19,259 bases of DNA from Propionicimonas sp. Its GTDB lineage: Bacteria > Actinomycetota > Actinomycetes > Propionibacteriales > Propionibacteriaceae. Every line of letters begins with the position of its first letter. Positions within the stretch are counted from its first letter, which is position 1. Under the pieces are notes generated by a model, which saw only the letters and a program-made list of their open reading frames with translations, was not told the origin of the DNA and did not search any database. Positions 7,201 to 13,266 of the stretch are shown piece after piece. The DNA lies in NCBI GenBank assembly GCA_031119515.1, contig JAVHXR010000008.1, positions 1 through 19,259 on the forward strand, in the 5' to 3' direction. Made by a program: the position numbers and the translations under genes.

Positions 7201-8928
7201 GGGACCCCGAACGCCGGCGGCCCGATCAGCTGGACCCTGACCGTCGCCAACAACGGTCCGGGCAGCTCCGTGAGCACGTCCGGGAATCCGGTGACGGTGA
7301 CCGACACCGTCCCCGCGTGGGTGAGCGACGCCGACGTGGCGATCCCGCTCCCGGCCGGCTGGAGCCTGGCGACACCGGGCCCGTTCGGGGCCGGTGACGA
7401 GATCACGCTGGTGCTCGGCGACGGCCTCGCGCTGCCGCCGGTCGGGGAAGGCTCCAGTGTCGGGTTCACCGTCAACGCGACGCTGGACGCGGCCCTTCCG
7501 CCGGCCACCGGGATCGTGAACACGGCGCGGGTGACGCCCGGCCCGACCCCCGATCCGGAGCCCGACAACAACACCGACGACGCCACCACGACGCCGGGGA
7601 CCTCGACCACTCTCGGGATCGCCAAGACCCGGGTCGTGCGGGACGGGGCGGAGTGGGTGCCCGCGGCATCGCTCGACCCCGTCCCCGACGTGGTTCCGGG
7701 GACGACCGTCACCTACCTGTTGACGGTCGCGAACACCGGCACGGCGGACGCCCGCGGCGTCACCGTCATCGACGAGGTGCCCGATCAGCTCCGCTTCGCA
7801 GGGTTCGAGTCGGTGACCGGCGAGTGGAGCCGGACGGGCGCGGCCGACGGCTACGGCGTCGACCAGGAGTTCAGCCTCGCCGGCAGCCTCACGCCCTCGG
7901 CGGCAGCATCCCTCCTGGTGACCTTCGCCGTCGACCCCGGGCTGACGAGCGTCCTGGAGAACTGGGCGCGGGCCACAGCGGAGAACTCAGGGAACGAGCC
8001 GAGGGACGACGACAACAGCGGCTCGGGCAGGGTGGCGAACCTCAGGATCGCCAAGACCCACCCGGGGGACGCGGTAGCCGGAGGCGAGCTGCCGTACACG
8101 ATCACCGTGACCAACGACGGCCCCTCCGACTCCTCCGGGCCGATCCCGGTCACCGACCTGCTGCCGGCCGGGTTCGGCTACGCCGCGGGGACTGCGACGG
8201 TGGAGGTCGCCGGCGGCGCGGCTTCGCCAGGAGAACCGGACGTCGACGGCCAGACCCTGGTGTGGACGATCGGCGACCCGTCCTTCACGCTGCCCGCCGC
8301 GGCGAGCTTCGTGATCAGGTTCACCGCGACCGTCGACCCGGGACTGGTCGACCAGGCGGTACTCAACCACGCGACGGTGGACGGCCCGGACGACCCGGAC
8401 CCGTCCGACGACACCACCACCGACCCCACCACCGTGGTCACCCACGCGGCGGTCTCGATCGCCAAGCGCGTGGTCTCCTCCGGGCCCCACCTCCAGGGCG
8501 ACACCGTGCGGTACGAGCTCACCGTGACGAACGCCGGCCCGTCGCTGGCTCGTGACCTGGTGGTCACCGACCGGCCACCGGCCGGGCTCGTCATCGAGGC
8601 GATCGGAGGCGACGGCTGGGAGTGCATCCTCGCCACCGCGAGCTGCACCCGCGCCGAGCTGGCGGCGACCAGCACCACCCTCACCGTGGTGGCGCGGGTC
8701 GGCAAGGACGCGCTGGGGGAGTACGACAACCTCGGCAGCGTCGAGTGGACGAACTCGGGCACCCGGCACACCGCCACCGACAACGCCTCGGTCACGGTGA
8801 CCCGGACGCGGGACCTGCTGGCGATGACCGGGGCGGCGGGGCTCGGCTGGCTGGTCGCGGCCGCGCTGCTCGCGGGCGTGGTCGGGGCGGCGCTGCTGGT
8901 GGGCGCGCGAAGGCGAAGGGTTGGCTGA
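1282..8928 (+). CDS. Giant secreted, wall-anchored multi-repeat (DUF11-like) surface protein
   Basis: The protein has 2548 residues. I chose the ATG at 1282 because a signal peptide follows (Arg-rich start, hydrophobic core about 22-40, AEA cut before D45). An in-frame ATG at 1216 would add 22 unlikely residues. The body is 14 beta-rich modules, each opening with a lysine at 56, 220, 411, 580, 790, 1027, 1257, 1434, 1595, 1853, 1969, 2115, 2258 and 2395. The last four are typical DUF11 repeats (VTVTD.VP, then an N.A strand). The module at 1853 resembles DUF5979 (AKTVSGTNAG, CTVAET, ending FDNRY). The first nine are longer, 160-260 residues. The end is LAMTG (2513-2517), a hydrophobic helix and ARRRRVG, which is a wall-sorting signal of the LAXTG kind used by class E sortases. 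Cysteines are few and often paired, which suggests disulfides. The likely role is an extended surface stalk or adhesin; the ligand is unknown. No sortase gene is in the window. Confidence 0.9.
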   Translation: MRISRPGSESGTRSRTAGRRLTTAVVMLALVCLQFVHVTVPAEADLGDLGALTLQKTVEGGDEIEVSPTDSFQYQLRVGCDDNPCIGAVVTDQLPAELAGFTLDSLSVALPSGEAAPVGVATLTGCAVGGPVTEDCRLLVEFTKGLGDLDGVPQVGIPAGQTYRIDLRLTVPADLPPTWPHNGDPVANTAHATADNAAPVDDSATVTVRIPVEVAVEATKTWSPASQQFEPGAGSSFTIAARNTSNVPADSLVLTDAPGAADGAGDLDPDNPFTYLDFAGLCSPAELPDGATRVQVDAYSRTTGSWAWVSGTPAAAPSLPDLAAGAQVGGLRFTYTSTSGATIEPGATARQCVSVEQRATNRTTGASLVTGATASNTVRADLTVPDESPATATADAALAIGPLTVVVVPGKTIEPATVPAGGSFGVNLSAKNASNGPLSELTISEPAAGTDPFLSGGLTLTGFDSWTWPEGADEAVVTWAFTDGTTQEVSLGEPDGAPSVPAGELSGFSVTYTGAIPPGVTAGFVLRIGTAADLVPGGTEYLTLDNTVAVTGTNPAGTATETASDDVRVFYPTLDVALDKTVNPGVVGVGDTVVAELPAETAMDTARANPSVIEITDGWNADEQTAFWDAFRVRRLSHLQIPAGSSLAIYYTTQPLGSASWQLLETGLTIADSPYSRNLVTDPVAGVDADQILGLRFVYSNPDGFAQGTLVKPNLVFEAAGALRDGTPVPVPTGDEDSRTTQYQNTARADSSGFSGGVPVAGDEVEADDLTGIVIYDDGGTGDGRPLAEKRWVDGGNGDLTDLPAQSGALAWTNLGWGVTRPGSSRVTIHDAQPGAETSPQNTVYQAFNLTAVDPVSFTQDPLLRWDAVSQLWLYNSAAAAWQQVDAPDGSWMNGTGFKGYHLTAAEQARTTGVRIVVEPDDAARNANWASGDPVLTAPVAGSGVASSATARTFKLTWQLRNTLRVPTGTAANQRFATGTTSFNTADAGVVDNTVRVTATGPSGDASWQDDDAVKLTNGVPNAGAGKTAAPTSIVVPYPGDVADADYPTVRYTLNAWNASDSRASYLRVTDPVPCANPTDCVTAGDEYDDAGAVFDGVAYDAAENPFEQFTLTGVGFSNPQNLPVDTDASRVAVWYYNAGAPTVDELSLQEFLDAPEAALDDVIGFSVVYSSSDPAATGGLLPAGSAINNRLTLLLDTRLRPTLRSTGADTAGGVTLDNDVLTQTHDPVLAPTARPNASATTPVMLRAAGLDVTASKSLSPGTILEADPGVPVTVTLGATDGTSSVAAESATITDADSGFWAAFRFAELDSVTQPTGADRTRVDVQVDGGPGWVQGVAASVAALPDGIDPDAITGIRFVFTRADGRPFSATAPSRDWSASAVFTVELRDGVAFPGAVTNDITTEATHRGYPAVDSSAAAGVTLSTGTPRLDVRKDPGVNPKVVEPGVSVPWTLTFTNAGTSYLRVNQIVDDLGPWLRYDGEEPVFASSGALPTTGITTSQSGPDNITFTFPADAPRMAPGDSFTVTLGILLVPGLSAQQRATNSFHVDTAETLGAGACVNTSGNGQGTLSGLAANQCGTSNFVTPQAGALLFGEKEVRGEVDGSLVDGASNVVNPGLPCTAEPGAFYRTVCVPYTTIGATDEWRIGAANTGTVPYSTITLVDVLPTPGDRLLATGAARGSAWRPVLDLDFGLRETVVSGFAADGVPAGTRVVTEVTTASDACVGAGSGSAWSSDPTCSSHPSGTGWQTLASYDGDPAAITALRVSLDFTATAAGSLPPGGSVHFLYRTTNQPWRAGDLPTADAIEPALQASSSPIAWNQTGVSATLATNGQRISRAPERSGVQVAAGALAVAKTVSGTNAGAAPDAFTFDLACTIGDGDGGMVPVLLGDAATVSVPAAGTSRVDGIPLGATCTVAETGPLGSFGESVRSPASGQEVTVLERGRATDPVPAAQALAFDNRYDEADLSITKEVAGGTPNAGGPISWTLTVANNGPGSSVSTSGNPVTVTDTVPAWVSDADVAIPLPAGWSLATPGPFGAGDEITLVLGDGLALPPVGEGSSVGFTVNATLDAALPPATGIVNTARVTPGPTPDPEPDNNTDDATTTPGTSTTLGIAKTRVVRDGAEWVPAASLDPVPDVVPGTTVTYLLTVANTGTADARGVTVIDEVPDQLRFAGFESVTGEWSRTGAADGYGVDQEFSLAGSLTPSAAASLLVTFAVDPGLTSVLENWARATAENSGNEPRDDDNSGSGRVANLRIAKTHPGDAVAGGELPYTITVTNDGPSDSSGPIPVTDLLPAGFGYAAGTATVEVAGGAASPGEPDVDGQTLVWTIGDPSFTLPAAASFVIRFTATVDPGLVDQAVLNHATVDGPDDPDPSDDTTTDPTTVVTHAAVSIAKRVVSSGPHLQGDTVRYELTVTNAGPSLARDLVVTDRPPAGLVIEAIGGDGWECILATASCTRAELAATSTTLTVVARVGKDALGEYDNLGSVEWTNSGTRHTATDNASVTVTRTRDLLAMTGAAGLGWLVAAALLAGVVGAALLVGARRRRVG
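8818..8925 (+). other. LAXTG sorting signal and C-terminal membrane anchor of the surface protein
   Basis: LAMTG is followed by a hydrophobic run of about 25 residues and the basic tail ARRRRVG. This is the standard three-part sorting signal. Family knowledge: LAXTG is recognised by class E sortases of high-GC Gram-positives, whereas housekeeping class A enzymes prefer LPXTG. Confidence 0.75.
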
Positions 8929-8948
8929 GGCAGGAGCGCGGCGGCCCC

Positions 8949-8954
8949 TATGCT
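8949..8954 (+). promoter_or_regulatory. -10 box (TATGCT) of the LuxR-type regulator
   Basis: TATGCT lies 21 bases after the surface-protein stop and 16 bases before the ATG at 8971. It overlaps an in-frame ATG at 8950, which therefore cannot be the start if this box is used. It gives the regulator its own promoter despite the 42-bp gap. Confidence 0.5.
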
Positions 8955-8970
8955 GAGCGACGGGGGTGCA

Positions 8971-10476
8971 ATGGAGGGGCCGGACCGCAACGCGGGCGAC
9001 ATCGTGCGCCTCGAGGTGGCCGCAGACGTGCGGGCCGCCCACGCCCGGGGAGACCACCGCCGGGTGGCGAGCCTGCTGCAGGCCTCACCGATCGAGGCGT
9101 GGTTCTCGCTGATGCCGCACGAGCTGCGCGCGGTGCTGGCCGCCCTGCCACCGCTGCAGCGGCGGGCCAGTCCGCAGCTCACCATCCTCGGTCTCATGCT
9201 GGAGGCTCCCGGACACGAGGCCGGCCGGAACCCCGGCCGCGACCAGGTGGAGCGGATGCGGCGGGGGGTCAACCACATCCGGCTGCGGATGCGCGGCGCC
9301 CCCCGGACGGCGCTGCGCCATTTCCCCGGCGTGAGCGCTGCGGTCCGAACGGTCAGTGCGCTGTTCGACACCACTGGCGGCCTGGAGGCGGTGGTCTCCG
9401 TGCAGACCGGGATCACGCAGATGCTGGCCGGCGACCTCACCGGTGCGCTGGCGAACTTCACCCGTGCCCAGCTCAACCCGCACCGCGGCCTGCCGTTCCT
9501 CGCGCGCGACGCCCACGTCAAGGGGGCGCTCATCCACGCGCAGTTCGGGGACGCCAGGCTCGCGCGCATCCAGCTCGACGCGGCCGCCAGGGTCGCCCGC
9601 ACCGACAGCTGGGCGGAACTGGTCATCGACACCCACGCCGAGCTCGCGGAGATCCTGCTGCTGCCCGCCGGGAGTCCCGAGGCAGTGACGCGGCTGGAGT
9701 CCGTTCCGCTGGGATCGGTGGGCGAGCTCTGGCCGTACCACATCCTCGCCCTGCAGGCGGTCTATGCCCGTGCCGACCGCCGGGCCGACGGTGCCAGCCG
9801 GATCGAGACCATGCGGGCGGCCGCGCCGCCCGCCGAGGCCGGCGAAGGGCTTCCGGGCTCGGTGTTCGGGGTCGTGCTCGCCGAGGACGCCGCGCTGCGG
9901 GGCGACCCCGCCGCGGCCCGGGTCCTGCTCGCGCAGGCCGACCCGGCGCTGGCTGGAACGGCCCTCGCGACAGCGCTTGTCGACCACGTCGCCGGGGAGT
10001 ACGAACGGGCGGTCCAGGGCCTCGTCGAGGTGCAGGGCGCGACCGAGGGGCTGCGACGCACCGACATCCGCCGGCTGGCGCTGCTGGCCGCGTCGCTCCA
10101 GGGGGCGGGCGAGCTCGACGCCTGCGTGGAGACCCTCGAGCAGCTGCACCGCCGCTACGGCGCGCTGAGTTCCAACGAGCGGCTCAGCCTTCCGACCGTG
10201 CTGTGGCCGCTGATCGGCGAGCGTTTCGGGGGCTGGCTCACCTTCTCCCAGGCGGCGGCCCGGATCGAGCTTCCCACCGCCGACTCCATCCTCACCGCCC
10301 GCGAGCGCGAGGTCCTGGGCTGCCTAGCGGCCGGGCAGACCCGGGACCAGGTCGCCGCAACCCTCTTCATCTCGGTGAACACCGTGAAGACCCACCAGCG
10401 GTCGCTGTACCGGAAACTCGATGCGACCAGCCGCGCCGAGGCGCTGGTCGAGGCGGCTCGCCGCGGACTGGTCTGA
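8971..10476 (+). CDS. LuxR-family transcriptional regulator with a TPR-like helical N-terminus
   Basis: The protein has 501 residues. The last 60 or so (about 441-501) form a LuxR-type helix-turn-helix: AREREVLGCLAAGQ, then the recognition helix region ISVNTVKTHQRSLYRKL, then an Ala-rich last helix. Residues 1-430 are all-helical and Ala/Leu-rich, like the tetratricopeptide part of MalT/LAL regulators. No Walker A/B or AAA/NB-ARC domain precedes them, so the protein lacks the ATPase half of a full LAL regulator, and there is no response-regulator receiver domain. The in-frame ATG at 8950 lies inside the likely -10 box, so I chose the ATG at 8971, which has GGGGG 4 bases upstream. It sits right behind the surface-protein gene and could control it, but that is only inferred from position. 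Confidence 0.85.
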   Translation: MEGPDRNAGDIVRLEVAADVRAAHARGDHRRVASLLQASPIEAWFSLMPHELRAVLAALPPLQRRASPQLTILGLMLEAPGHEAGRNPGRDQVERMRRGVNHIRLRMRGAPRTALRHFPGVSAAVRTVSALFDTTGGLEAVVSVQTGITQMLAGDLTGALANFTRAQLNPHRGLPFLARDAHVKGALIHAQFGDARLARIQLDAAARVARTDSWAELVIDTHAELAEILLLPAGSPEAVTRLESVPLGSVGELWPYHILALQAVYARADRRADGASRIETMRAAAPPAEAGEGLPGSVFGVVLAEDAALRGDPAAARVLLAQADPALAGTALATALVDHVAGEYERAVQGLVEVQGATEGLRRTDIRRLALLAASLQGAGELDACVETLEQLHRRYGALSSNERLSLPTVLWPLIGERFGGWLTFSQAAARIELPTADSILTAREREVLGCLAAGQTRDQVAATLFISVNTVKTHQRSLYRKLDATSRAEALVEAARRGLV

Positions 10477-10487
10477 GCCCGCGCGAG

Positions 10488-10527
10488 CCGCTCCGGGCCG
10501 GGCCGGCCCCCGCTGGAGCGGGCCGGC
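10488..10527 (+). terminator. GC hairpin after the LuxR-type gene
   Basis: GCCGGCC (10502-10508) and CGCT (10511-10514) pair with AGCG and GGCCGGC (10517-10527), with a 2-base bulge. An alternative pairing uses CCGCTCC (10488-10494) with GGAGCGG (10515-10521). It begins 11 bases after the regulator's stop. There is no T-run. Confidence 0.45.
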
Positions 10528-10619
10528 GGGCGGCACCGAGGCACACCCTGACCGACTGCCCGCTGGGCTGCTTTGCGTAGCTGGGCGCTCAGGGGTGTCG
10601 GGATGCCGGCGCCGACTCC

Positions 10620-10625
10620 TAGCGT
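10620..10625 (+). promoter_or_regulatory. -10 box (TAGCGT) giving a leaderless mRNA for the flavoenzyme
   Basis: TAGCGT ends 7 bases before the ATG at 10633, so transcription would begin at or next to the start codon. No Shine-Dalgarno sequence is present, which agrees with leaderless translation. Confidence 0.6.
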
Positions 10626-10632
10626 GTCCGGC

Positions 10633-11988
10633 ATGGCACTCGCGCACCTGTCGTCGGCCCTGGACGGCTCGCTCGTCCAGCCCGGCTCCGCCGACTACGA
10701 ACTCTCCCGGATGGTCCACGGCCGACCCTGCGAGCCGGCGGCGGTGGTGCACGCCGCGAGCGTCGCCGACGTGGCGCGGGCGGTCGTCGCCGCCCGGGCG
10801 GAGGGGCTGCCGGTCGCCGTCCGTGGCGGTGGGCACAGCCTGTGGGAGTCGCTCCCGGGCGCTCTTGTGATCGACCTGGCCGCGCTCGACACCATCGAGT
10901 TGGAGGGTGGCGCCACCGGTCCAGGCGGAACCCGCGTCGTCCGGGTGGGCGGTGGTGCCACCTGGGGCGAGGTCGCCGACCACCTCGGCGGGCACGGGCT
11001 CGCGGTGAGTTCAGGGGACACCCGCTCGGTGGGCGTGGGAGGCCTCACCCTCGGCGCCGGCATCGGCTGGGTGGTGCGCTGCTGGGGCCTCGCTCTCGAC
11101 CAGTTGGTCGGCGTCCAGCTCGTGACCGCGGGCGGGGACGTGGTCGAGGTGTCGGAGTCCTCCCACCCCGACCTGTTCTGGGGGGTGAGGGGCGGCGGCG
11201 GAAACCTCGGGGTCGCGACCCGGCTGGACTTCCTCGCCCACCCGCTGGAGGGCGTCGTCCACGCCTCGCTGGCGCTGGATCCGGCCGGCCTCCCGGACGC
11301 TCTCCGCGCCTTCCGGGACGTGATGCGGGAGGCGCCGTGGGAGTTGAACGGCTCCCTGGTCGCAACGCCGGCGTTCGGGCCCGAGATGCCCAGCCGCACC
11401 GTTCTCGAACTGGCCTGGGCAGGAACCGACGAGGCTGCGGCCCGCGAGGCCATGGCGCCCCTGCTCGCCCTGCCCCAGCTGTTGTCCGCGGAGGTCGGGC
11501 GGTCCGCCTACGCCGACCTGCTGCAGGAGCCTCCGGCACCGCCGCCGGGGATGCCGATGCCGACGATCGTGGACGAGAACGGCTGGTTCCCCTGCCTGGA
11601 CGACGAGGTGGTCGACGACCTGCTCGCCGCACGCGAGTCGGCCGGGGCCGCCATGCTGCTGGTGCGCTGGCTCGGCGGGCGATTCTCGGCGATCGACCCG
11701 CAGGCCACCGCCGTGGCGTTCCGCGCCGCCGAGGCATTCGTGATGACGGCAGCGCTGCTCCCGCCGGGCGCACCGGAGGATGAGGTGAGCCTCGTCAAGG
11801 CGAAGCTCTCGCCGTTCGTGACCCACGCGCTCGGCACCTACGGCAACTTCACCAACTCCGTCCTCCCGGGTCTGGCCGGGCGGATGTATCCCGCCCACAC
11901 CCACCACCGGCTGCGCGTCCTGAAGCGCGAGTGGGATCCCGACAACACCTTCGCGCGCAACCACAACGTGGTGCCCGCCACCTCCTGA
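10633..11988 (+). CDS. FAD-binding PCMH-type oxidoreductase of the berberine-bridge family
   Basis: The protein has 451 residues. The N-terminal FAD domain (about 35-205) carries RGGGHS, whose His68 is the usual site of 8-alpha-histidyl FAD attachment. It continues with SVGVGGLTLGAGIGW and FWGVRGGGGNLG, both standard for the family. The BBE tail is at the end (KREWDPDNTF, then NHNVVP). Enzymes with two covalent links have a Cys in a GxCxxVG motif; here that stretch is SGDTRSVG, so attachment is probably through histidine only. Relatives oxidise alcohols, sugars or alkaloid-like amines and reduce oxygen; the substrate here is unknown. No signal peptide is seen, so it is probably cytoplasmic. 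The leaderless box at 10620 fixes the start; upstream in-frame Met codons at 10573 and 10603 precede that promoter. The aminotransferase begins 48 bp later. Confidence 0.88.
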   Translation: MALAHLSSALDGSLVQPGSADYELSRMVHGRPCEPAAVVHAASVADVARAVVAARAEGLPVAVRGGGHSLWESLPGALVIDLAALDTIELEGGATGPGGTRVVRVGGGATWGEVADHLGGHGLAVSSGDTRSVGVGGLTLGAGIGWVVRCWGLALDQLVGVQLVTAGGDVVEVSESSHPDLFWGVRGGGGNLGVATRLDFLAHPLEGVVHASLALDPAGLPDALRAFRDVMREAPWELNGSLVATPAFGPEMPSRTVLELAWAGTDEAAAREAMAPLLALPQLLSAEVGRSAYADLLQEPPAPPPGMPMPTIVDENGWFPCLDDEVVDDLLAARESAGAAMLLVRWLGGRFSAIDPQATAVAFRAAEAFVMTAALLPPGAPEDEVSLVKAKLSPFVTHALGTYGNFTNSVLPGLAGRMYPAHTHHRLRVLKREWDPDNTFARNHNVVPATS

Positions 11989-12024
11989 CCACGGCACGGT
12001 TCCGCCCCGCGGGTCGCAGTGCGC

Positions 12025-12030
12025 GAGGAT
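12025..12030 (+). promoter_or_regulatory. Possible -10 box (GAGGAT) for the aminotransferase gene
   Basis: GAGGAT keeps the key A2 and T6 of the TANNNT pattern and ends 6 bases before the GTG at 12037. The geometry is the same as for the other leaderless genes here. The first base is off consensus. Confidence 0.35.
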
Positions 12031-12036
12031 GGGGAG

Positions 12037-13158
12037 GTGCCCTCCTCGCGCCTCAACCTGACCGGCCTCGACCCCGCCGTGCCGAGCGTGGCCAGCGCGC
12101 TCGGAGCGGTGCTCCACGACGATGCCGGGGGACGCTGGGTCGACTGGGAGGCCGGCGTCTGGTGCGCCGGCCTCGGGCACCAGCACCCGGCCGTGGTGAG
12201 GGCGGTGAGCGAGCAACTCTCCGCTGTCGGCCACGTCGGCTACCGCTGGACGCACCCCGTCGTGGAGCAGGCGGCGACCCGCCTGGCCGAGGTGGCCGGG
12301 CTTCCGGACGGCAGGGTGGTGTTCCTGTCGTCGGGGTCCGAGGCGGTCGAACTCGCCATCCGGCTGGCGCACGCGGTGACCGGTCGGCAGCGACTCGCCC
12401 GCATCGCCGGCAACTACCTGGCCGCCTACGGCGCCGCGCGAGGGCCGGGCTGGACCGAACTCACCGAGCGCACGGTGGAGCACCGGCTCGGTCCGGACGT
12501 CGCGGCGTTCGTGCTCGAGCCGGGCAACGCCAGCGGCACCGTCGACCTGCCGTCGCGCGACCTGGTCGAGTCGGTTGCCCGCGGCGTCCAGAACGGCGGC
12601 GGCCTGCTCGTGGTGGACGAGGTGACCACGGGCTTCGGACGGACCGGCCGGTGGTTCGGCTACCAGCACTACGCCGTCCGGCCCGACATCGTCGCGGTGG
12701 GCAAGGGAGCGGGCAACGGCTATCCGGTGAGCGCGGTGGTGGTGAGCGAGGAGGTGGCCGCGCGGCTGCCGCCCGACTTCCGCCACGCCCAGTCCCACCA
12801 GGACGATCCGGCCGCTGCCGCTGCCGTCCTGGCGGTGATCGACACCATGCAGCGGGACGGTCTGGTGGAACGATCCGCGATCCTTGGCCAGCGGCTCAGG
12901 ACCGCCCTGCTCGCCGTCGCGGGGTCCGCCGGCGAGATCACCGAGGTCCGCGGCCGGGGCCTGATGTGTGCGGTGTCGCTGCGTCCGGTCGACCAGGGCG
13001 GCCCGGCCGCCGCGGAGGTGCAGCGGCGGTTGGCCGCCGCCGGCCACCTCGTGGGGGCGAACCCCGCCCGCAATTGCCTGCGGCTCTACCCTCCGCTGGT
13101 GATCGGGGAGGAGCAGATCGACGCGCTCGCCCAGGCCCTGCGCGGCGCGCTGGCCTGA
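12037..13158 (+). CDS. Compact class III PLP-dependent aminotransferase
   Basis: The protein has 373 residues. Class III landmarks are clear: WVDWEAG and GHQHPAV near the N-terminus, SSGSEAVELAIRLA for phosphate binding, VVDEVTTGFGRTG (Asp194 contacts the PLP ring nitrogen), and VGKGAGNGYP with Lys223 as the Schiff-base lysine exactly 29 residues later, as in the family. The stretch between GNYLAAYG and AAFVLEP is much shorter than in typical members of 420-450 residues, which removes part of the usual substrate-site segment with its YHG motif. The donor and acceptor cannot be told. The start is uncertain: GTG 12037 follows a -10-like box by 6 bases, while GTG 12019 would add six residues. 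A terminator hairpin lies 12 bases after the stop. Confidence 0.87.
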   Translation: MPSSRLNLTGLDPAVPSVASALGAVLHDDAGGRWVDWEAGVWCAGLGHQHPAVVRAVSEQLSAVGHVGYRWTHPVVEQAATRLAEVAGLPDGRVVFLSSGSEAVELAIRLAHAVTGRQRLARIAGNYLAAYGAARGPGWTELTERTVEHRLGPDVAAFVLEPGNASGTVDLPSRDLVESVARGVQNGGGLLVVDEVTTGFGRTGRWFGYQHYAVRPDIVAVGKGAGNGYPVSAVVVSEEVAARLPPDFRHAQSHQDDPAAAAAVLAVIDTMQRDGLVERSAILGQRLRTALLAVAGSAGEITEVRGRGLMCAVSLRPVDQGGPAAAEVQRRLAAAGHLVGANPARNCLRLYPPLVIGEEQIDALAQALRGALA

Positions 13159-13169
13159 TCGCGGCCTCC

Positions 13170-13197
13170 GGGGTCGCGGCAGCGGTCGCGCGACCCC
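13170..13197 (+). terminator. 9-bp perfect hairpin after the aminotransferase gene
   Basis: GGGGTCGCG (13170-13178) pairs perfectly with CGCGACCCC (13189-13197) across a 10-base loop, 12 bases after the stop. There is no T-run. It separates the aminotransferase from the lipoprotein gene. Confidence 0.55.
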
Positions 13198-13229
13198 GCC
13201 GATCGGGTGCGGGCGTTGCCGGGAGCGTG

Positions 13230-13235
13230 GATAAT
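13230..13235 (+). promoter_or_regulatory. -10 box (GATAAT) of the PLD-like lipoprotein gene
   Basis: GATAAT lies behind the terminator hairpin and about 20 bases before the GGAGG ribosome-binding site. Unlike its neighbours, this gene would have a short untranslated leader of about 25 bases. Confidence 0.4.
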
Positions 13236-13255
13236 CGCGGGAGCAGCGAACCCAC

Positions 13256-13260
13256 GGAGG
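13256..13260 (+). promoter_or_regulatory. Shine-Dalgarno sequence (GGAGG) that fixes the GTG start at 13267
   Basis: GGAGG stands 6 bases before GTG 13267, and the frame from that GTG begins directly with a lipoprotein signal peptide. The in-frame ATG or GTG codons further upstream would put the signal peptide deep inside the protein and start before the promoter. Confidence 0.7.
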
Positions 13261-13266
13261 TGGACA

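Noticed and set aside
8950..8970. ATG at 8950 as start of the LuxR-type gene
   Set aside because: It overlaps the TATGCT -10 box and has no Shine-Dalgarno sequence; the ATG at 8971 fits better.
10573..10632. Upstream start at 10573 for the flavoenzyme
   Set aside because: The extra 20 residues lie before and across the leaderless promoter box and match nothing in the family.
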